Assembly: GCA_035292605.1 (NCBI GenBank)
Contig: DATDPT010000115.1
Location: 1 to 33,146, forward strand
Source of the DNA: JALYNX01 sp035292605
GTDB lineage: Bacteria; Actinomycetota; Acidimicrobiia; Spongiisociales; ZC4RG35
Direction of reading: 5' to 3'
DNA: 33,146 nt
Position 1 is the stretch's first letter; each line of letters opens with the position of its first letter. Under the pieces are notes generated by a model. That model was not told where the DNA came from, ran no database searches, and was given only the letters and a program-made list of their open reading frames with translations. This document shows, piece after piece, positions 31,362-33,146 of this stretch. A program made the position numbers and the translations under genes.

Positions 31362-32110
31362 GCATCGATCCGAGACTGAGAGAGCGGCGCCGGGTGGTGG
31401 CCGAGGATCGGGCGCGTCGCAAGATCAGCCGTCTGCTCAAGTGGATCGTCGCCGTGATCCTGGGAGGGATCGCGGCCTGGGTCCTGCTCTCCCCGTGGCT
31501 CAGTGTCGACGAGGTGGTCACCAGCGGGGTCTTCTCCAGCGGGACCTATGGGACGTTGGCAGATCTCGGGGCGGTCGCCGGAACCCCGATGATCATGGTT
31601 CAGCCGGAAAGGGTGGAGCGAGCCCTGCAAGCCGATCCCTGGGTCAAGAGGGCCTCTGTGGTGCGCGACTGGCCCGATCGTCTGATGGTCCGGGTCGAGG
31701 AACGGGTGGCACTGGCCTGGGTGGAGACGGCCGATGGTTGGGCCCATCACGCAGTTGACGGGGTTGCCCTGCCCTCACCCGAGACTCCCGATGACACCAT
31801 GGCCTGGATTCAGTTGCCCGAGGTTCCCCTCGCCGAGAGCGACTCGTCACGAGACGTTCTCGGCGCACTGGAGTTTGTCGCCGGGCTGCCCGAGGGAATC
31901 CGGGTGGGAACCACGATCCGGATGAGGGTGAACGGTGAGCTCTGGGGGCAGGTGTCGGGGTACGAGGTGCGATTGGGGAGAGCGGTCGACATGGATGCCA
32001 AGGCCCGCAGTCTCACCGCCCTACTCGCCGAGCAGCCGGCCCCGGGATCGACTTTGATCCTGATCGCGCCGGCCCACCCTGCGGTGACCCCCCCGCCAGG
32101 AAAACCTTGA
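31358..32110 (+). CDS. ftsQ: Division protein FtsQ
   Basis: A 250-aa bitopic protein of the divisome. A basic cytoplasmic tail (DPRLRERRRVVAEDRARRKI) is followed by a single membrane helix (about 28-46, LKWIVAVILGGIAAWVLLS) and an outer POTRA domain of about 70 residues (VDEVVTSGVFSSGTYGTLAD, then QADPWVKRASVVRDWPDRLM, VRVEER), then a beta-domain that binds FtsB and FtsL. The ALQADPWV and VVRDWPDRLMVRVEER stretches are FtsQ/DivIB hallmarks. ATG overlaps murB by 4 nt. A gap of 94 nt separates it from ftsZ. Confidence 0.9.
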   Translation: MSIDPRLRERRRVVAEDRARRKISRLLKWIVAVILGGIAAWVLLSPWLSVDEVVTSGVFSSGTYGTLADLGAVAGTPMIMVQPERVERALQADPWVKRASVVRDWPDRLMVRVEERVALAWVETADGWAHHAVDGVALPSPETPDDTMAWIQLPEVPLAESDSSRDVLGALEFVAGLPEGIRVGTTIRMRVNGELWGQVSGYEVRLGRAVDMDAKARSLTALLAEQPAPGSTLILIAPAHPAVTPPPGKP

Positions 32111-32119
32111 ACGTGTACT

Positions 32120-32177
32120 TGAGGCTTAGAGGTTGGGGGTTTACTTACTCCGAGGCGACCATTAAACCTCTACCTCA
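32120..32177 (+). promoter_or_regulatory. Inverted repeat in ftsQ-ftsZ gap
   Basis: TAGAGGTT (32127-32134) pairs with AACCTCTA (32165-32172), and TGAGG (32120-32124) with CCTCA (32173-32177), so two stems of 8 and 5 bp are separated by a 2-nt bulge, with a 30-nt loop. An alternative pairing is GGTTTA (32138-32143) with TAAACC (32163-32168). No convincing -35/-10 pair was found in the gap. It could be a leader structure or an attenuator for ftsZ. Confidence 0.4.
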
Positions 32178-32204
32178 GCTTTCGATTTCCCCTTGGAGGT
32201 ACCC

Positions 32205-33146
32205 GTGAGTTCATCGAGTGGCGGCTATCTGGCCGTGATCAAAGTGGTAGGAATCGGTGGCGGTGGGGTCAACGCTGTCAACCGGATGGTCGAGGCCGGG
32301 GTGCGTGGCGTGGAGTTCATCGCGCTCAACACCGACGCCCAGGCGCTTCTGATGAGTGACGCCGATGTCAAGCTCGACATCGGGCGTGAGGTCACCAGGG
32401 GCCTCGGTGCGGGTGCCAACCCCGAGATCGGTCGGGCGGCTGCCGAGGAGCACCGTGCCGAGCTGGAGGACGCCCTGAAGGGCTCGGACATGGTGTTCAT
32501 CACCGCCGGGGAAGGCGGTGGCACCGGGACCGGTGGCGCTCCGATTGTTGCCGAAGTGGCACGTTCCGTCGGCGCCCTCACCGTGGGCGTCGTCACCAGG
32601 CCGTTCGGGTTCGAGGGAAGACGTCGGGCGGTTTACGCCGAGCAGGGAATCGAGGCGCTCAAAGATGCAGTCGACACACTGATCGTGATCCCCAACGATC
32701 GACTCCTCGACGTGGGAGACCCCAGTGCGCCGATTGCCGAGACGTTCCGGCTTGCCGACGATGTGCTGATGAGCGGGGTCACCGGGATCACCGATCTGAT
32801 CACCACCCCGGGGTTGATCAACGTCGACTTTGCCGATGTGCGCACGATCATGGCCGACGCCGGGACGGCGGTGATGGGAATCGGGCGAGCGACCGGTGAG
32901 AACAGGGCGAAGCAGGCCGCGGAGCGCGCCATCTCCAGCCCGATGCTCGAGACCTCCATGGAAGGCGCCAAAGGCGTCCTCCTCTCGGTGGCGGGCCCAT
33001 CGGAGATGACGCTGCACGAGGCCACCGAGGCGGCCCGCGTGATCTCAGACCACGCCCACGAAGACGCCGACATCATCTTCGGGGCGATCGTCGACGACGA
33101 CCTGGATCAGGAGATGAAGGTCACCGTGATCGCCGCCGGGTTTGAG
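32205..33146 (+). CDS. ftsZ: Cell division GTPase FtsZ, 3' end outside window
   Basis: The frame is open from GTG 32205 to the window end; 314 codons are visible of an expected 350-450. FtsZ polymerises into the Z-ring. Motifs are GIGGGGVNAVNRMVEAG (16-32) and ALNTDAQAL at the N-terminus, the tubulin signature AGEGGGTGTGGAP (101-113), and the T7 loop NVDFADVRTIM (206-216), with the catalytic aspartates D208 and D211. A strong TTGGAGGT (32193-32200) lies 4 nt before the GTG and decides the start. The linker and C-terminal FtsA/SepF-binding peptide are not visible. Confidence 0.95.
   Translation, partial: MSSSSGGYLAVIKVVGIGGGGVNAVNRMVEAGVRGVEFIALNTDAQALLMSDADVKLDIGREVTRGLGAGANPEIGRAAAEEHRAELEDALKGSDMVFITAGEGGGTGTGGAPIVAEVARSVGALTVGVVTRPFGFEGRRRAVYAEQGIEALKDAVDTLIVIPNDRLLDVGDPSAPIAETFRLADDVLMSGVTGITDLITTPGLINVDFADVRTIMADAGTAVMGIGRATGENRAKQAAERAISSPMLETSMEGAKGVLLSVAGPSEMTLHEATEAARVISDHAHEDADIIFGAIVDDDLDQEMKVTVIAAGFE

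Noticed and set aside
32107..32147. Promoter candidates TTGAAC or TTGAGG before ftsZ
   Set aside because: No -10 with more than three matches at 16-18 bp spacing.
1..33146. Mobile elements, CRISPR arrays, tRNA or rRNA genes
   Set aside because: No transposase, integrase, spacer-repeat pattern or RNA-gene signature was seen on either strand.

Overview
High-GC chromosomal DNA from an actinomycete-like, Gram-positive bacterium. The evidence is a complete-looking division and cell wall (dcw) cluster with the m-DAP type of MurE (DNPR motif), a DUF3040 protein typical of Actinobacteria, a fabD-fabH-(fabG)-acpP-fabF cluster, frequent GTG and TTG starts, and tight 4-nt gene overlaps. The dcw order with murB between murC and ftsQ differs from Mycobacterium and Streptomyces and fits a deep actinobacterial lineage such as Acidimicrobiia. 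That placement is inference from gene content, not phylogeny. No tRNA, rRNA, CRISPR array, insertion sequence or phage gene was seen.

Layout. 1-3311 (+): end of a small membrane protein, then a metallophosphoesterase, an SRPBCC/START-like protein, an ArsA/Get3-like ATPase, a 61-aa helical protein and a DUF1232 membrane protein, nearly all abutting. 3341-4366 (+): low-specificity threonine aldolase. 4398-8722 (+): type II fatty acid synthesis operon fabD-fabH-fabG-acpP-fabF. 8750-10435 (-): histidine phosphatase and two membrane proteins. 10468-12689 (+): DNA polymerase IV, a DUF3040 protein and a MerR-type regulator. 12691-17149 (-): moxR, DUF58 and transglutaminase-like TgpA operon. 17244-19154 (+): two unknown coupled genes, an HNH endonuclease and a GNAT acetyltransferase. 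19343-33146 (+): mraZ, rsmH, ftsL-like, ftsI, murE, mraY, murD, ftsW, murG, murC, murB, ftsQ and ftsZ, the last cut by the window end.

How it works together. The dcw operon makes UDP-MurNAc-peptide (murB, murC, murD, murE), transfers it to lipid (mraY, murG), polymerises and crosslinks it at the septum (ftsW, ftsI, with ftsL and ftsQ), and provides the Z-ring (ftsZ). MurF, which adds D-Ala-D-Ala, is absent from its usual place between murE and mraY. Upstream of mraZ lies a consensus-like promoter overlaid by a 10-bp-period array of GTGGG boxes, the expected MraZ operator. A 13-bp perfect inverted repeat between mraZ and rsmH puts the rsmH ribosome-binding region in its 3' arm. The FAS-II operon supplies acyl chains.

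Most of the window is core housekeeping. The least explained parts are the ArsA/START/DUF1232 cluster, the two RNA-like elements in the dcw operon, an eight-cysteine FtsI, and unusual active-site motifs in MraY and MurC.
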